64,000 nt of DNA from JBCCFK01 sp965262315 (GTDB lineage: Bacteria > Actinomycetota > Acidimicrobiia > Acidimicrobiales > UBA8592): positions 1 to 64,000 of the forward strand of contig CBDHFJ010000120.1 in assembly GCA_965262315.1 (NCBI GenBank), in the 5' to 3' direction. Below, piece after piece: positions 39,021 through 47,491 of this stretch; the stretch's first letter is position 1; every line of letters starts with the position of its first letter. The notes beneath the pieces were generated by a model that was not told the origin of the DNA, searched no databases, and saw only the letters and a list, made by a program, of their open reading frames with translations. A program made the position numbers and the translations under genes.

Positions 39021-39109
39021 GCCCCGATCATCCCACGAGGCCGCCGCCCCGATCGGGGCGTCGTGCCGCTCTACGCTCGGGGCAGACCCCTGACGAACGG
39101 AGCGGGAAC

Positions 39110-39904
39110 GTGAGCCAGACCAGCCACAAGATCGACTACACCATCCACGGCGACGACCTGCAGTTCGTCGAGATCGAGCTCGATCCGGGCGAGACCGTGA
39201 TCGGCGAGGCCGGGTCGATGATGTACCTGAAGCAGGGCATCGAGTTCGAGACGAAGATGGGTGACGGCGCCGAACCCGACAAGGGCATGTGGGGCAAGCT
39301 CAAGGACGCCGGCAAGCGCGCCTTGACCAACGAGTCGATCTTCCTCACCCACTTCACCCATCGCGGCGACGGCAAGAGCCACGCGGCGTTCAGCGCCGAG
39401 TTCCCGGGCAAGATCATCCCGTTCGACCTGTCACACCACGGCGGCGAGATCATCGCCCAGAAGGACGCGTTCCTGTGTGCCGCGCTCGGGACCAAGATCG
39501 ACATGGCCTTCCAGCGCAAGCTCGGCGCCGGGTTCTTCGGCGGCGAGGGCTTCATCCTCCAGCGTCTCGCCGGTGACGGCATGTGCTTCCTCTCCGTCGG
39601 CGGCTCGGTGATCGAACACGACCTCCAGAACGAGACACTCCGCGTCGACACCGGCTGCCTCGTCGCCATGGAGTCCGGCATCGACTACACGATCGAGCGC
39701 GCCGGCAACCTCAAGTCGATGGTGTTCGGCGGCGAGGGCCTGTTCCTGGCGACGCTCTCCGGGACCGGGAAGGTGTGGCTCCAGTCGCTGCCGTTCTCCC
39801 GGCTGGCCGACCGGATCCTGGCCAACGCACCGTCGGCCGGCGGTTCGAGCTCCGGCGAGGGATCGCTGCTCGGTGGTCTGGCCGACGCGTTCGAACGGAA
39901 GTGA
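39110..39904 (+). CDS. AIM24 / TIGR00266-family protein
   Basis: 264 residues from a GTG start. The family pattern is seen in YTIHGDDLQFVEIELDPGE, GEAGSMMYLKQGIEFETKMGD, NESIFLTHF, the Gly-rich GAGFFGGEGFILQRLAGDG and KSMVFGGEGLFLATLSGTGKVWLQ (given by its ends). Proteins of this family form a double beta-sandwich; the function is not established. The DinB-MOSC gene starts five bases after its stop. Confidence 0.85.
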   Translation: MSQTSHKIDYTIHGDDLQFVEIELDPGETVIGEAGSMMYLKQGIEFETKMGDGAEPDKGMWGKLKDAGKRALTNESIFLTHFTHRGDGKSHAAFSAEFPGKIIPFDLSHHGGEIIAQKDAFLCAALGTKIDMAFQRKLGAGFFGGEGFILQRLAGDGMCFLSVGGSVIEHDLQNETLRVDTGCLVAMESGIDYTIERAGNLKSMVFGGEGLFLATLSGTGKVWLQSLPFSRLADRILANAPSAGGSSSGEGSLLGGLADAFERK

Positions 39905-39908
39905 CCTG

Positions 39909-40901
39909 ATGCCCGCGGCGACGATGCCGGTGGAGACGTGCGACGAGTGCGGGTTCGACGCGTCCCGGTGGACGCGCCAGGATGCGATTCGCACGATCGA
40001 GCACGCGGCCGACCTGGTCGATGCCGCCACCGAGGGTCTGGCCCCGAACCGGTGGAACCTGCGGAGCCGACCCGACATGTGGTCGATCGCCGAGTACGTC
40101 GACCACATCCGCGCCGTCGTCGAGATCAACCGCGGCGGCTGCGAGCTGGCCCTCCAGGAACCCGATCGAGCGCTGCCCGCGTTCGACCATCCACCGATCG
40201 ATCCCGAGACCGCCGATCTCGACCCCGTCCTGATCATGGAGGAGCTTCGCGACCAGGCCGAGGTCACCGCTCGGTTCTTCCTCGCTCGCCACGGGGACGA
40301 GTGGGACCACGCGTTGATCGTCGACGGGCAGCGCTGGACCGTGGGGTACACGCTGACGCACCTGTGTCACGATCTGTTCCACCACCTGGCCGACATCGCA
40401 TCGATCCGCCACGACCTGGGGGACGCGGTCGGACCCCTCGCCGGGTCGGTCGCCCAGGTCAACTCGTCCAAGGGCGGCGTCCCCAAGCTGCCGGTCGACC
40501 GCGGCCACATCGGGTTCGGCGGTCTCGACGGTGACCGCCAGGCCACGCGGCGCCACCACGGGCGACCATGGCAGGCCGTCTGCCTGTACTCGGCCGAGGT
40601 GATCGACGCGCTACGAGCCGAAGGCCACCCCATCGGGTGGGGAAGCACGGGTGAGAACCTGACCCTGGCCGGGATCGACTGGGCGCACCTGCGGGCAGGG
40701 CTGGTGCTCGAAATCGGCGACCTGCGTCTCCGGCTCAGCGCGCCGGCGGTCCCGTGCTTCAAGAACAAGCCGTTCTTCGAGGACGGTCACTTCCTCCGCA
40801 TGGACCACGATCGCCATCCGGGCTGGAGTCGCTGGTACGCGTCCGTGCTCCGTCCTGGCGACGTCGCCCAGGGCGACGAGGTCGTCGTCAGCTCGGGCTG
40901 A
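39909..40901 (+). CDS. DinB-like four-helix domain fused to a MOSC domain
   Basis: 330 residues. Residues 1-172 are a DinB-type protein: a CDECGFD start, D65/H66 in YVDHIRAV and a second histidine block HLCHDLFHHL (151-160), the usual metal triad. Residues 175-328 form a MOSC domain: an SVAQVNSSKGGVPK start, GSTGENLTLAGIDW, and the cysteine C283 in PAVPCFKN that binds molybdopterin or handles sulfur. The two domains normally belong to separate proteins. DinB proteins are often thiol-dependent transferases, so a combined sulfur or thiol role is possible. A hairpin terminator follows. Confidence 0.85.
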   Translation: MPAATMPVETCDECGFDASRWTRQDAIRTIEHAADLVDAATEGLAPNRWNLRSRPDMWSIAEYVDHIRAVVEINRGGCELALQEPDRALPAFDHPPIDPETADLDPVLIMEELRDQAEVTARFFLARHGDEWDHALIVDGQRWTVGYTLTHLCHDLFHHLADIASIRHDLGDAVGPLAGSVAQVNSSKGGVPKLPVDRGHIGFGGLDGDRQATRRHHGRPWQAVCLYSAEVIDALRAEGHPIGWGSTGENLTLAGIDWAHLRAGLVLEIGDLRLRLSAPAVPCFKNKPFFEDGHFLRMDHDRHPGWSRWYASVLRPGDVAQGDEVVVSSG

Positions 40902-40912
40902 GCTTCACCTGC

Positions 40913-40941
40913 CGGGCCCGCGGTCGGCGACCGCGGGCCCG
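40913..40941. terminator. Bidirectional hairpin terminator
   Basis: A perfect 13-bp stem (CGGGCCCGCGGTC at 40913-40925, complement at 40929-40941) with a GGC loop. It lies between the convergent DinB-MOSC and inositol-phosphate synthase genes. Confidence 0.75.
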
Positions 40942-40979
40942 ACGGGCCGTTGCACACGACGTTGTGGGAACGGACTGGT

Positions 40980-42284
40980 TCAGCCGGCCTCGGAGTGGGT
41001 GACGGGCTCCTCGCCCATCCACTCCCGCAGCGTGTTCTTGAGCTTGGTCTGCTGAATGAAGAGGTCGTGCTCCGGGCCGTGGTCGCCGGCGGCCTGCGGG
41101 GCCTTGAGGTAGAAGGACAGCCACTCCTGCACGCCGGACTCGCCGGCGCGGTGGGCGAGATCCATGAACAAGGCCAGGTCCAACACGATCGGGGCGGCCA
41201 GGATCGAGTCTCGGCAGAGGAAGTCGACCTTGATCTGCATCGGGTAGCCGAGCCATCCGAAGATGTCGATGTTGTCCCACCCCTCCTTGTTGTCACCGCG
41301 GGGCGGGTAGTAGTTGATGCGGACCACGTGGTCGATCTCGCCATAGAGGTCGGGGTACACCTCGGGCTGGAGGATGGTGTCGAGCACGCCGAGCTTCGAC
41401 ACCTCCTTGGACTTGAAGTTCTCGGGGTCGTCGAGGACCTCACCGTCACGGTTGCCGAGGATGTTGGTGGAGTACCAGCCGCGGAGGCCGAGCATGCGGG
41501 CCTTGAAGCCCGGAGCGAGCAGCGTCTTCATCAGCGTCTGGCCGGTCTTGAAGTCCTTGCCCGCGATCGGCACACCGCGGGAGTGCGAGAGCTCGATCAT
41601 GCAGGGCAGGTCTGTGGTGAGGTTCGGCGCACCGTTGGCGAACGGCACGTCGGACTGGAGCGAGGCGTAGGCGTAGATCTGGCTGGGCGAGATGTTGTCG
41701 TCGTTGTCCTTGAGGCCCTGCTCGAACGCGGCGACGGTCTCATGGACGGCCGACGGCTCCTGATAGGCCTCGGTGGAGCCACACCAGACCATCACCAGAC
41801 GGTCGCAGTCGTTCTCCGCCTTGAACAGCGCGATGTCGTCGATCAGGGCCATCGCCTGGTCCCACTTGTTGGTGATGTCCTTGACGCGGACGCCTTCGAG
41901 CTTCGAGACCCAGCGCTGGTCGAAGACGGCGTCCATGGGGACGATGCCCTCCAGCTCGCTGGAGATGGTGTTGAGGTCGTTGTCGTTGAGGACGCCGGCG
42001 GTACGGGCAGCTTCGAGCGCGTTCGGGGAGATGGGGTCCCAGCCGCCGAAGACCAGGTCGTCGAGATCGGCGAGGGGGACGAACTCGCGGATCAGCGGGT
42101 TGCGGCCCTCCTCCTTCTTGCCGAGACGGATGTTGGCCATCTGGCTCACGGAGCCGATGGGCGGCTGGAGGCCTTGGCGCGCGGCGATCACGCCGGCGAT
42201 GAAGGTGGAGGCCACGGCGCCGAGTCCGGGGGTGAGGACTCCCAGGCGGCCGGTGGCGGGGGCGATGTCACGTGGGGTGGTCAT
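40980..42284 (-). CDS. ino1: myo-Inositol-1-phosphate synthase
   Basis: 434 residues. It should convert glucose 6-phosphate to inositol 1-phosphate with NAD, the first step to phosphatidylinositol, mycothiol and inositol osmolytes. Landmarks: LGVLTPGLGAVASTF at the start, MVWCGSTEAY, PIAGKDFKTGQTLMKTLLAP (the catalytic Lys-rich segment), GWYSTNILGN, and VRINYYPPRGDNKEGWDNID near the end. It belongs to the longer bacterial type, not the 360-residue mycobacterial one. A LysR-type regulator is divergently transcribed 70 bases away. Confidence 0.92.
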   Translation of the reverse strand: MTTPRDIAPATGRLGVLTPGLGAVASTFIAGVIAARQGLQPPIGSVSQMANIRLGKKEEGRNPLIREFVPLADLDDLVFGGWDPISPNALEAARTAGVLNDNDLNTISSELEGIVPMDAVFDQRWVSKLEGVRVKDITNKWDQAMALIDDIALFKAENDCDRLVMVWCGSTEAYQEPSAVHETVAAFEQGLKDNDDNISPSQIYAYASLQSDVPFANGAPNLTTDLPCMIELSHSRGVPIAGKDFKTGQTLMKTLLAPGFKARMLGLRGWYSTNILGNRDGEVLDDPENFKSKEVSKLGVLDTILQPEVYPDLYGEIDHVVRINYYPPRGDNKEGWDNIDIFGWLGYPMQIKVDFLCRDSILAAPIVLDLALFMDLAHRAGESGVQEWLSFYLKAPQAAGDHGPEHDLFIQQTKLKNTLREWMGEEPVTHSEAG

Positions 42285-42318
42285 GGCGAAGAGCGTAAGC
42301 TCGCCTTTCTCCGCTGCG

Positions 42319-42343
42319 TAGTTTGTGAAGCATCTCTGAACTA
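42319..42343. promoter_or_regulatory. Candidate LysR-type operator between ino1 and the regulator gene
   Basis: TAGTT (42319-42323) and AACTA (42339-42343) form an inverted repeat with a 15-base spacer, in an AT-richer stretch that fills the 70-base divergent intergenic region. Confidence 0.4.
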
Positions 42344-42354
42344 TTCTGCATTGG

Positions 42355-43230
42355 GTGCGCACCGTCCTGCCCGACATCTCGATCCGCCAGCTCGAGTACC
42401 TGGTGGCCGTGGCCGACGCCGACACCTGGGCCACCGCGGCCGAGTCGGTGGGCGTGACGGCGTCCGCACTCTCCCAGGGCCTGTCCGAGCTGGAACGCCG
42501 GCTCGGCGTCCCACTGTTCGAACGAGCGGGCCGCCGCCGGACGATGCGACCTGCGGCCGAGCCCGTCCTCCACCACGCGCGGCAAGTGCTGGCGATCACC
42601 GGCGACCTCGCCCGATGGGCCGAGCGATCGCGTGCGGCCGATGTGGGGCAGCTGCGACTCGGGATGATCGACGTCGCCGCCGTGCACCACTACGCCGAGG
42701 CGCTCCGTGACTTCCGGGACGACCATCCAGACCTGGACCTCCACCTCCGGGTGGCACCGTCGGGCACGCTGCTCGAGCTGTTGACCAGCGGCCTGCTCGA
42801 CCTCGTGGTGTGCGTGGAACCGGCCGAGGTGCCACGAGGCGTGGACATCCAACCGGTCCTGACCGAGGAGCTCGCCGTCTACCGCCCGGATGGCCGTCGG
42901 GCGGGCAAGCCGTCGACCTGGGGGCCGTGGGTGCTGTTCCCCGATGGCTCCCACACCCGCCGGCTCGTCACTTCGGCGCTCCGGGAGGTCGGCTCACCGA
43001 TCGAGGTCATCGCCGAGTCCCATCAGCCCGAAGTCCTCCGCGAGATGGTGCAACTCGGCCTGGGCTGGACGGTCCTGCCGGTCGTGCAGGCCGAGACCGG
43101 CGATCGGCCGCTGCAGCGGGCCCGAGTGCTCACCGAACGGCGACTGGTCGCGGCGACCCGAGCCGGTTCCGTGCCCGACCCGGCTGTCCTGGCGCTCTCG
43201 AACGCCATCGGTTCCACGTCCACGGGTTGA
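42355..43230 (+). CDS. LysR-family transcriptional regulator
   Basis: 291 residues from a GTG start. The N-terminal winged helix is clear: ISIRQLEYLVAVADADTWAT, AAESVGVTASALSQGLSELE and the ERRLGVPLFERAGRR wing. The effector-binding domain follows from about residue 95 (QLRLGMIDVAAVHHYAE) with GLGWTVLPV near the end. LysR regulators usually act on the divergent neighbour, so ino1 is the likely target and a sugar phosphate or inositol compound a possible effector; both are inferences. Confidence 0.9.
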   Translation: MRTVLPDISIRQLEYLVAVADADTWATAAESVGVTASALSQGLSELERRLGVPLFERAGRRRTMRPAAEPVLHHARQVLAITGDLARWAERSRAADVGQLRLGMIDVAAVHHYAEALRDFRDDHPDLDLHLRVAPSGTLLELLTSGLLDLVVCVEPAEVPRGVDIQPVLTEELAVYRPDGRRAGKPSTWGPWVLFPDGSHTRRLVTSALREVGSPIEVIAESHQPEVLREMVQLGLGWTVLPVVQAETGDRPLQRARVLTERRLVAATRAGSVPDPAVLALSNAIGSTSTG

Positions 43231-43236
43231 GCAGCG

Positions 43237-43242
43237 TACGCT
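43237..43242 (+). promoter_or_regulatory. -10 element of the beta-helix lipoprotein gene
   Basis: TACGCT, nine bases before the ATG at 43252. Confidence 0.45.
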
Positions 43243-43251
43243 CCCACCCCG

Positions 43252-44661
43252 ATGTCCCGCCGTCTACCCTTCATCATGGTGCTCTTCGCGCTCGTCCTCG
43301 CCGCCTGTAGCAGCGGGAACGACGACTCCGCCGAAACGCCACCGGATCCCACCGCGGAGGCTCCGACCGCGCCACCCGACACCATCGAGGTCGAGCCCAC
43401 CGCCGGACCGGAGGCCACGCCGACCGCCACGCCGATCCCGCAACCGGGGGCGTTGGTGGTCAACGACACGGACCTCGTGGGCACCGCCGGCGACGACCTG
43501 CTGTCGCTCGTCGAGGCGGTTCAGATCTCGAACGGATCGTTGACGGTCGCCGACCTGAGCCCGGGCGAACTGCGGCAGATCAGCGGTGAGCCGGGGCGCG
43601 ACGTCGCCGACCTCATCACGGTGGAGCCCGCGCAGCTCGAGGCGCCCGGTGGCAACTTCTGGCTCGTGGAGATGTTCGGCAACGACGGAGACACCGTCGA
43701 GGGCGGGACCACCATCGTCCGCTCCTCCGACGACGGTGAGGCACGCAACCTCTTCTTCGTGGCGTCGAGCGACGTCCGGATCAGCGGGTTCCGATTCGAG
43801 GGCATGCACGTCGCCGTCGCCATCGAGAGTGTGGGCGCAACGGTGGAGGGCGTCACCGTCGAGGGCAACACCTTCGCCGAGACCCGGCTCGAGGACGTCG
43901 CCGTGCGCAACACCATCACCGGGGGCGCATTGTCGGAGATCTCGATCGTCGACAACAGCTTCGTCAACGAGGGCGGCGGCTTCGTGGTGCACCGGTTCAT
44001 CTCGGTGTTCGGAGCGCTGCCCACCGACACCGATGTCACGGACACCGCGTTGACAGGCATCGACATCAGCGGCAACACCATGATGAGCGCCGAGGGCGTG
44101 ACCTCCACCTGCATCGCCGTTCACGGCGGCGCCCTGATGCTGAGCTCCAGCGCTGGCGTCACCGGGGCGACGGTCGACGACCTCACCGTGGCCGACAACG
44201 ACCTCAGCGGGTGTGCCGTCGGCATCGAGGTGAACGGAGCTGCCAGCCTCCAACAAGCCGGCACGGTCGAGGGCGGCGCGGTGACCAACGTGGCCATCAG
44301 CGGCTCCACCGTCGTGGGGGCGGGTACCGCGGTGGTCGTTCGCGGCGGAGCGAGCACGCTGGTCGCCGACTTCGAGGTCGGGCCGGAAGCGGTGGCGATC
44401 CTCAACAGCCGGGTGGTCGACGTGGCGATCACCGACCTCAGCATCGAGCGCGCCGAAGTGGGCATCGACCTGGTCGGTGGCCTGTCCGACTTCGAAGGTG
44501 ACGCCATCAGCGGCAACAGCCTCGGCCCGGTGATCATCGAGTCGGTGACCTTCGTCGACGTGGTGTCGCCCTGCATCGTGCGGCTCGACGCCGGGCCCGG
44601 TGCGAGCGAGAACAGCGTCGATGCCACCTGCGACGGGGTGGCGGCCTCGCCCGACGGCTGA
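43252..44661 (+). CDS. Lipoprotein with right-handed beta-helix repeats
   Basis: 469 residues. The lipobox is LAAC with C19, after a short signal (FIMVLFALVLAAC). A Pro/Thr/Glu linker covers residues 22-65. From about 150 to 450 the sequence repeats short strands of the pectate-lyase-like kind: ISGFRFEGMHVAVAIES, VEGVTVEGNTFAET, LTGIDISGNTMMS, VDDLTVADNDLSG and VTNVAISGSTVVG, with Asn at turns. Such solenoids bind or cleave polysaccharides, but no catalytic residues can be assigned. Probably anchored on the outer face of the membrane. Confidence 0.82.
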   Translation: MSRRLPFIMVLFALVLAACSSGNDDSAETPPDPTAEAPTAPPDTIEVEPTAGPEATPTATPIPQPGALVVNDTDLVGTAGDDLLSLVEAVQISNGSLTVADLSPGELRQISGEPGRDVADLITVEPAQLEAPGGNFWLVEMFGNDGDTVEGGTTIVRSSDDGEARNLFFVASSDVRISGFRFEGMHVAVAIESVGATVEGVTVEGNTFAETRLEDVAVRNTITGGALSEISIVDNSFVNEGGGFVVHRFISVFGALPTDTDVTDTALTGIDISGNTMMSAEGVTSTCIAVHGGALMLSSSAGVTGATVDDLTVADNDLSGCAVGIEVNGAASLQQAGTVEGGAVTNVAISGSTVVGAGTAVVVRGGASTLVADFEVGPEAVAILNSRVVDVAITDLSIERAEVGIDLVGGLSDFEGDAISGNSLGPVIIESVTFVDVVSPCIVRLDAGPGASENSVDATCDGVAASPDG

Positions 44662-44688
44662 CCCACAGCCCGCAGCAGCGCCGGCCGG

Positions 44689-44694
44689 TAGGTT
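44689..44694 (+). promoter_or_regulatory. -10 element of the histidine phosphatase gene
   Basis: TAGGTT, six bases before the ATG at 44701. Confidence 0.5.
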
Positions 44695-44700
44695 GCGGGC

Positions 44701-45381
44701 ATGACCAGCCATCCTCAGCCATTCTTCGTGCCACCCCCCGGCGCGTGTCAGATCGTCCTGGTCCGCCACGGCCAGTCCATTCCCTACGTCGAGGGCCAGC
44801 CCTTCCCGCTGGTCGACGGCCACGGCGATCCACCCTTGTCACCGCGCGGCGAATGGCAGGCCGAGCGGGTCGGACAGCGGCTGGCCGACGAGCCGATCGA
44901 CGCCATCTACATGTCGACGCTGACGCGGACCCACCAGACTGCGGCACCCCTGGCCGGACGGCTGTCCATCGACCCGGTGGTCGACGCCGACCTCCGCGAA
45001 GTGTTCCTCGGCGAGTTCGAGGGCGGCCTGTTCCGGCAGATGGCCGCCGAGGACCATCCAGCCGTCGTCGAGATGCGGGCCACGCTGGACTGGGGCGCCA
45101 TCCCCGGCGCCGAGTCCAACGAGGACCTCCGCGGCCGCACGGTCGGCGCGATCGAGCGCATCGCAGCAACGCACCCGGACGAACTCGTCGTCACGGTCTG
45201 CCACGGTGGCGTGATCGCCGCCCTGGTCGGTCATGCGATGGAGCAACATCCGTGGCGCTACACGGGCGTGCGCAACGCATCGCTCACCCACATCGTCGTC
45301 GACGGCGACGACTGGACCCTGCGGTCGTTCAACGACGCCGCCCACACCGGCACCCTGACCGCCGACCACGACCCGCACTGA
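44701..45381 (+). CDS. Histidine phosphatase superfamily protein (phosphoglycerate mutase-like)
   Basis: 226 residues. The phospho-accepting motif is LVRHGQS (R22, H23, G24). The second arginine is in STLTRTHQTAAPL, the acidic residue in FLGEFEGG, and the second histidine in VTVCHGGVIAAL. This is a complete active site of the branch that includes phosphatases of sugar phosphates and cobalamin or mannosylglycerate precursors. Substrate unknown. Confidence 0.9.
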   Translation: MTSHPQPFFVPPPGACQIVLVRHGQSIPYVEGQPFPLVDGHGDPPLSPRGEWQAERVGQRLADEPIDAIYMSTLTRTHQTAAPLAGRLSIDPVVDADLREVFLGEFEGGLFRQMAAEDHPAVVEMRATLDWGAIPGAESNEDLRGRTVGAIERIAATHPDELVVTVCHGGVIAALVGHAMEQHPWRYTGVRNASLTHIVVDGDDWTLRSFNDAAHTGTLTADHDPH

Positions 45382-45472
45382 GTCTTCAGCGCCCGGGGCC
45401 GTCCGTCGCTCGATCCCTCGCTCCTCTCCGAGCTCAGCATCACCACGGTGGCGGCAATGCGGCCGCGACTCG

Positions 45473-46591
45473 TCAGCGGGTCGAGCGCAGGACGACGAAC
45501 TTGGAGTCGGAGGCGACGGTCTCGACGTTGCCGAAGAGCCGTTTCAGCTTCGCGTGGTAGCCGAGGTGCCGGTTGCCCACGATGCGGAGCTCGCCTCCGG
45601 GGCGTAGGACACGCCGGGCGCCCATGAAGAACGACCATGCCACCTCGTCACCGACGGCGTGGTCGTCATGGAACGGCGGGTTGGAGACGACGTGATCGAC
45701 CGATGCATCTCCGAGGTCGGCGACCCCGTCGCCGACCCCGATGTCCGCAGCGACCTCGGCGGATCGCAACGTGGCCCTGGCCGAGGCCACCGCATGGAAG
45801 GAGTCGTCGCGCAGGACGAGCTCGACGGAGGGATCCAGCCGCGCCATGGCCAGCGCCAGGATCCCGCTCCCACAGCCGAGGTCGACCGCCCGGCCACCTG
45901 CATCCGGGAGATGCCCGAGAAGCAGCCGCGTGCCGATGTCCAGCCGGTCGCGACTGAAGACGTTCGCGTGGTTGATCACCTGACCGCCGCCGGGCACTTC
46001 GAACGTGCTCGGGTACGGCGACGGGCCCGGGTCGAGATCGGGGTCGACCTCGGCGTGGATCATTCGAGCCTTCTTGCGAGCCAGCGACGTGGTGGTCGGT
46101 CCGATGACCCGCTCGAAGACCTCGAGGGTCGAACGGTGGATGTGGCGGACCATGCCGGCCCCGGTCACGACCGCGTCGGCGCGCAGGCGGGGCCGGAGGC
46201 GTCGGAGTTGGTCCTCGAGCAGGGCCAGGGTCTTGGGGATCTTGACGATCGCGACTCCGATGCGCTCGTCACCCTCCTCGAGCGCTGGACGCTGGTCACC
46301 GGCGTCGATGGGAGCTCCGTTGTGCTCGCCGTTGCGACGGGCGGCGGCGAACGCGGTCCAGGAGTCACCGGTCGACAGCGGCTCGTGCGCCCGCAGGGCC
46401 ACCGCCAGCGCTCCGAACGCGTCGTTGACGACCAGCCAACGTCCGTCGGTGACGGTGGTGTCGGCGTGGTGGTGCAGGACGTACTCGTCCGCAGCGTCCC
46501 AGGCGCGCAACGGCGATCGGGCCGACGAGCGCCACCGCTCCAGCCCGAACCGCCCCTGCGGCACCTCCAGCGTCTCCACGCCGACCAGCAT
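45473..46591 (-). CDS. rRNA guanine-N2 methyltransferase-like protein (RlmG/RsmC type)
   Basis: 372 residues in two related domains, as in RlmG and RsmC. The N-terminal domain begins LRAWDAADEYVLHH, close to the PLQAWDAADEYLL region of RlmG. The C-terminal domain has motif I AVDLGCGSGILALAMARLDP and the catalytic motif IV SNPPFHDD. It should methylate a guanine N2 of 16S or 23S rRNA. Which position cannot be read from the sequence. The ATG at 46591 is chosen because family similarity starts there. The gene is convergent with the histidine phosphatase gene; the 91 bases between hold no strong hairpin. Confidence 0.82.
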   Translation of the reverse strand: MLVGVETLEVPQGRFGLERWRSSARSPLRAWDAADEYVLHHHADTTVTDGRWLVVNDAFGALAVALRAHEPLSTGDSWTAFAAARRNGEHNGAPIDAGDQRPALEEGDERIGVAIVKIPKTLALLEDQLRRLRPRLRADAVVTGAGMVRHIHRSTLEVFERVIGPTTTSLARKKARMIHAEVDPDLDPGPSPYPSTFEVPGGGQVINHANVFSRDRLDIGTRLLLGHLPDAGGRAVDLGCGSGILALAMARLDPSVELVLRDDSFHAVASARATLRSAEVAADIGVGDGVADLGDASVDHVVSNPPFHDDHAVGDEVAWSFFMGARRVLRPGGELRIVGNRHLGYHAKLKRLFGNVETVASDSKFVVLRSTR

Positions 46592-46689
46592 GGCCGCTCG
46601 GTCGGCGAGAACCCGAGACGACCGCTCGTCGGGTGGATGCGAACGGAGACGGCGACCGTGTTCGAACCGCCCGGCGTCGGGTGATTCGG

Positions 46690-46695
46690 TACTGT
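46690..46695 (+). promoter_or_regulatory. -10 element of the SDR-M20 operon
   Basis: TACTGT, eight bases before the ATG at 46704. Confidence 0.5.
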
Positions 46696-46703
46696 CGGCC
46701 GGC

Positions 46704-47483
46704 ATGGCACGACTGTCGAAGCTCGATCGATCCATCGCCGGCCGGGTGGCCATCGTGACCGGTGCCGGCAGCGGCATGGGCCGCGCCACGGCCCGACTGT
46801 TCGCAGACGAGGGGGCACTCGTCGCATTGTGTGACATCGATGCCGCCGCAGTGGAGGCAGTGGCGGCCGAGATCGTCGAAGCGGACGGCGACGCGCTGGC
46901 ACGGCGGGTCGACCTGGCCGACCCCGCGGCCATCACCGGGTTCGTCGACGAGGTGCGGTCCGAACTGGGGCCCGTCGACATCGTCGTCAACAACGCGGGC
47001 GTGAGCATCGGCGTGCCGATCGACACCCCGGATTTCGAGGACGCGTGGAGCGCCACCTTCGACGTGAACCTCCACGCCCAGATGCGGCTCATCCGTGCCT
47101 GCGTGGACGATCTGTGCCGCAACGGCGACGGGCGGATCGTGAACATCTCCAGCACCGAGGGACTGGGCGGCTCGGCCAACATCTCCCCGTACACCGCCAG
47201 CAAACACGGGGTCATCGGACTCACCAAGGCGCTCGCCGTCGAGCTCGGCAAGCGAGGCGTGACCGTCAACGCCATCTGCCCCGGCCCGATCAACACGGGC
47301 ATGACCGAGCTCATCCCCGACGATGACAAGGCCACCTTCGCTCGCCGCAAGACCGCGATCCGCCGCTACGGCGACCCCGAGGAGGTGGCGCAGATGACGC
47401 TGTCGCTGGTGCTGCCCGCAGCCTCGTACATCACCGGCGTGGCCATCCCCGTCGACGGCGGCATGCGGGCCCGCAACAACTGA
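46704..47483 (+). CDS. Short-chain dehydrogenase/reductase
   Basis: 259 residues, classical SDR: VAIVTGAGSGMGRATA, CDIDAAAVEA after strand 2 (favouring NAD), VVNNAGVS, ISSTEG with YTASK, and GVAIPVDGGMRAR at the end. A M20 peptidase gene follows eight bases later with a GAGGAG ribosome binding site, so both are probably one operon. Substrate unknown. Confidence 0.9.
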   Translation: MARLSKLDRSIAGRVAIVTGAGSGMGRATARLFADEGALVALCDIDAAAVEAVAAEIVEADGDALARRVDLADPAAITGFVDEVRSELGPVDIVVNNAGVSIGVPIDTPDFEDAWSATFDVNLHAQMRLIRACVDDLCRNGDGRIVNISSTEGLGGSANISPYTASKHGVIGLTKALAVELGKRGVTVNAICPGPINTGMTELIPDDDKATFARRKTAIRRYGDPEEVAQMTLSLVLPAASYITGVAIPVDGGMRARNN

Positions 47484-47491
47484 GGAGCACC

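Noticed and set aside
45382..45472. Possible terminator between the histidine phosphatase and RlmG-like genes
   Set aside because: Only short, weak inverted repeats are present; none reaches the strength of the hairpins at 4114, 32290 or 40913.
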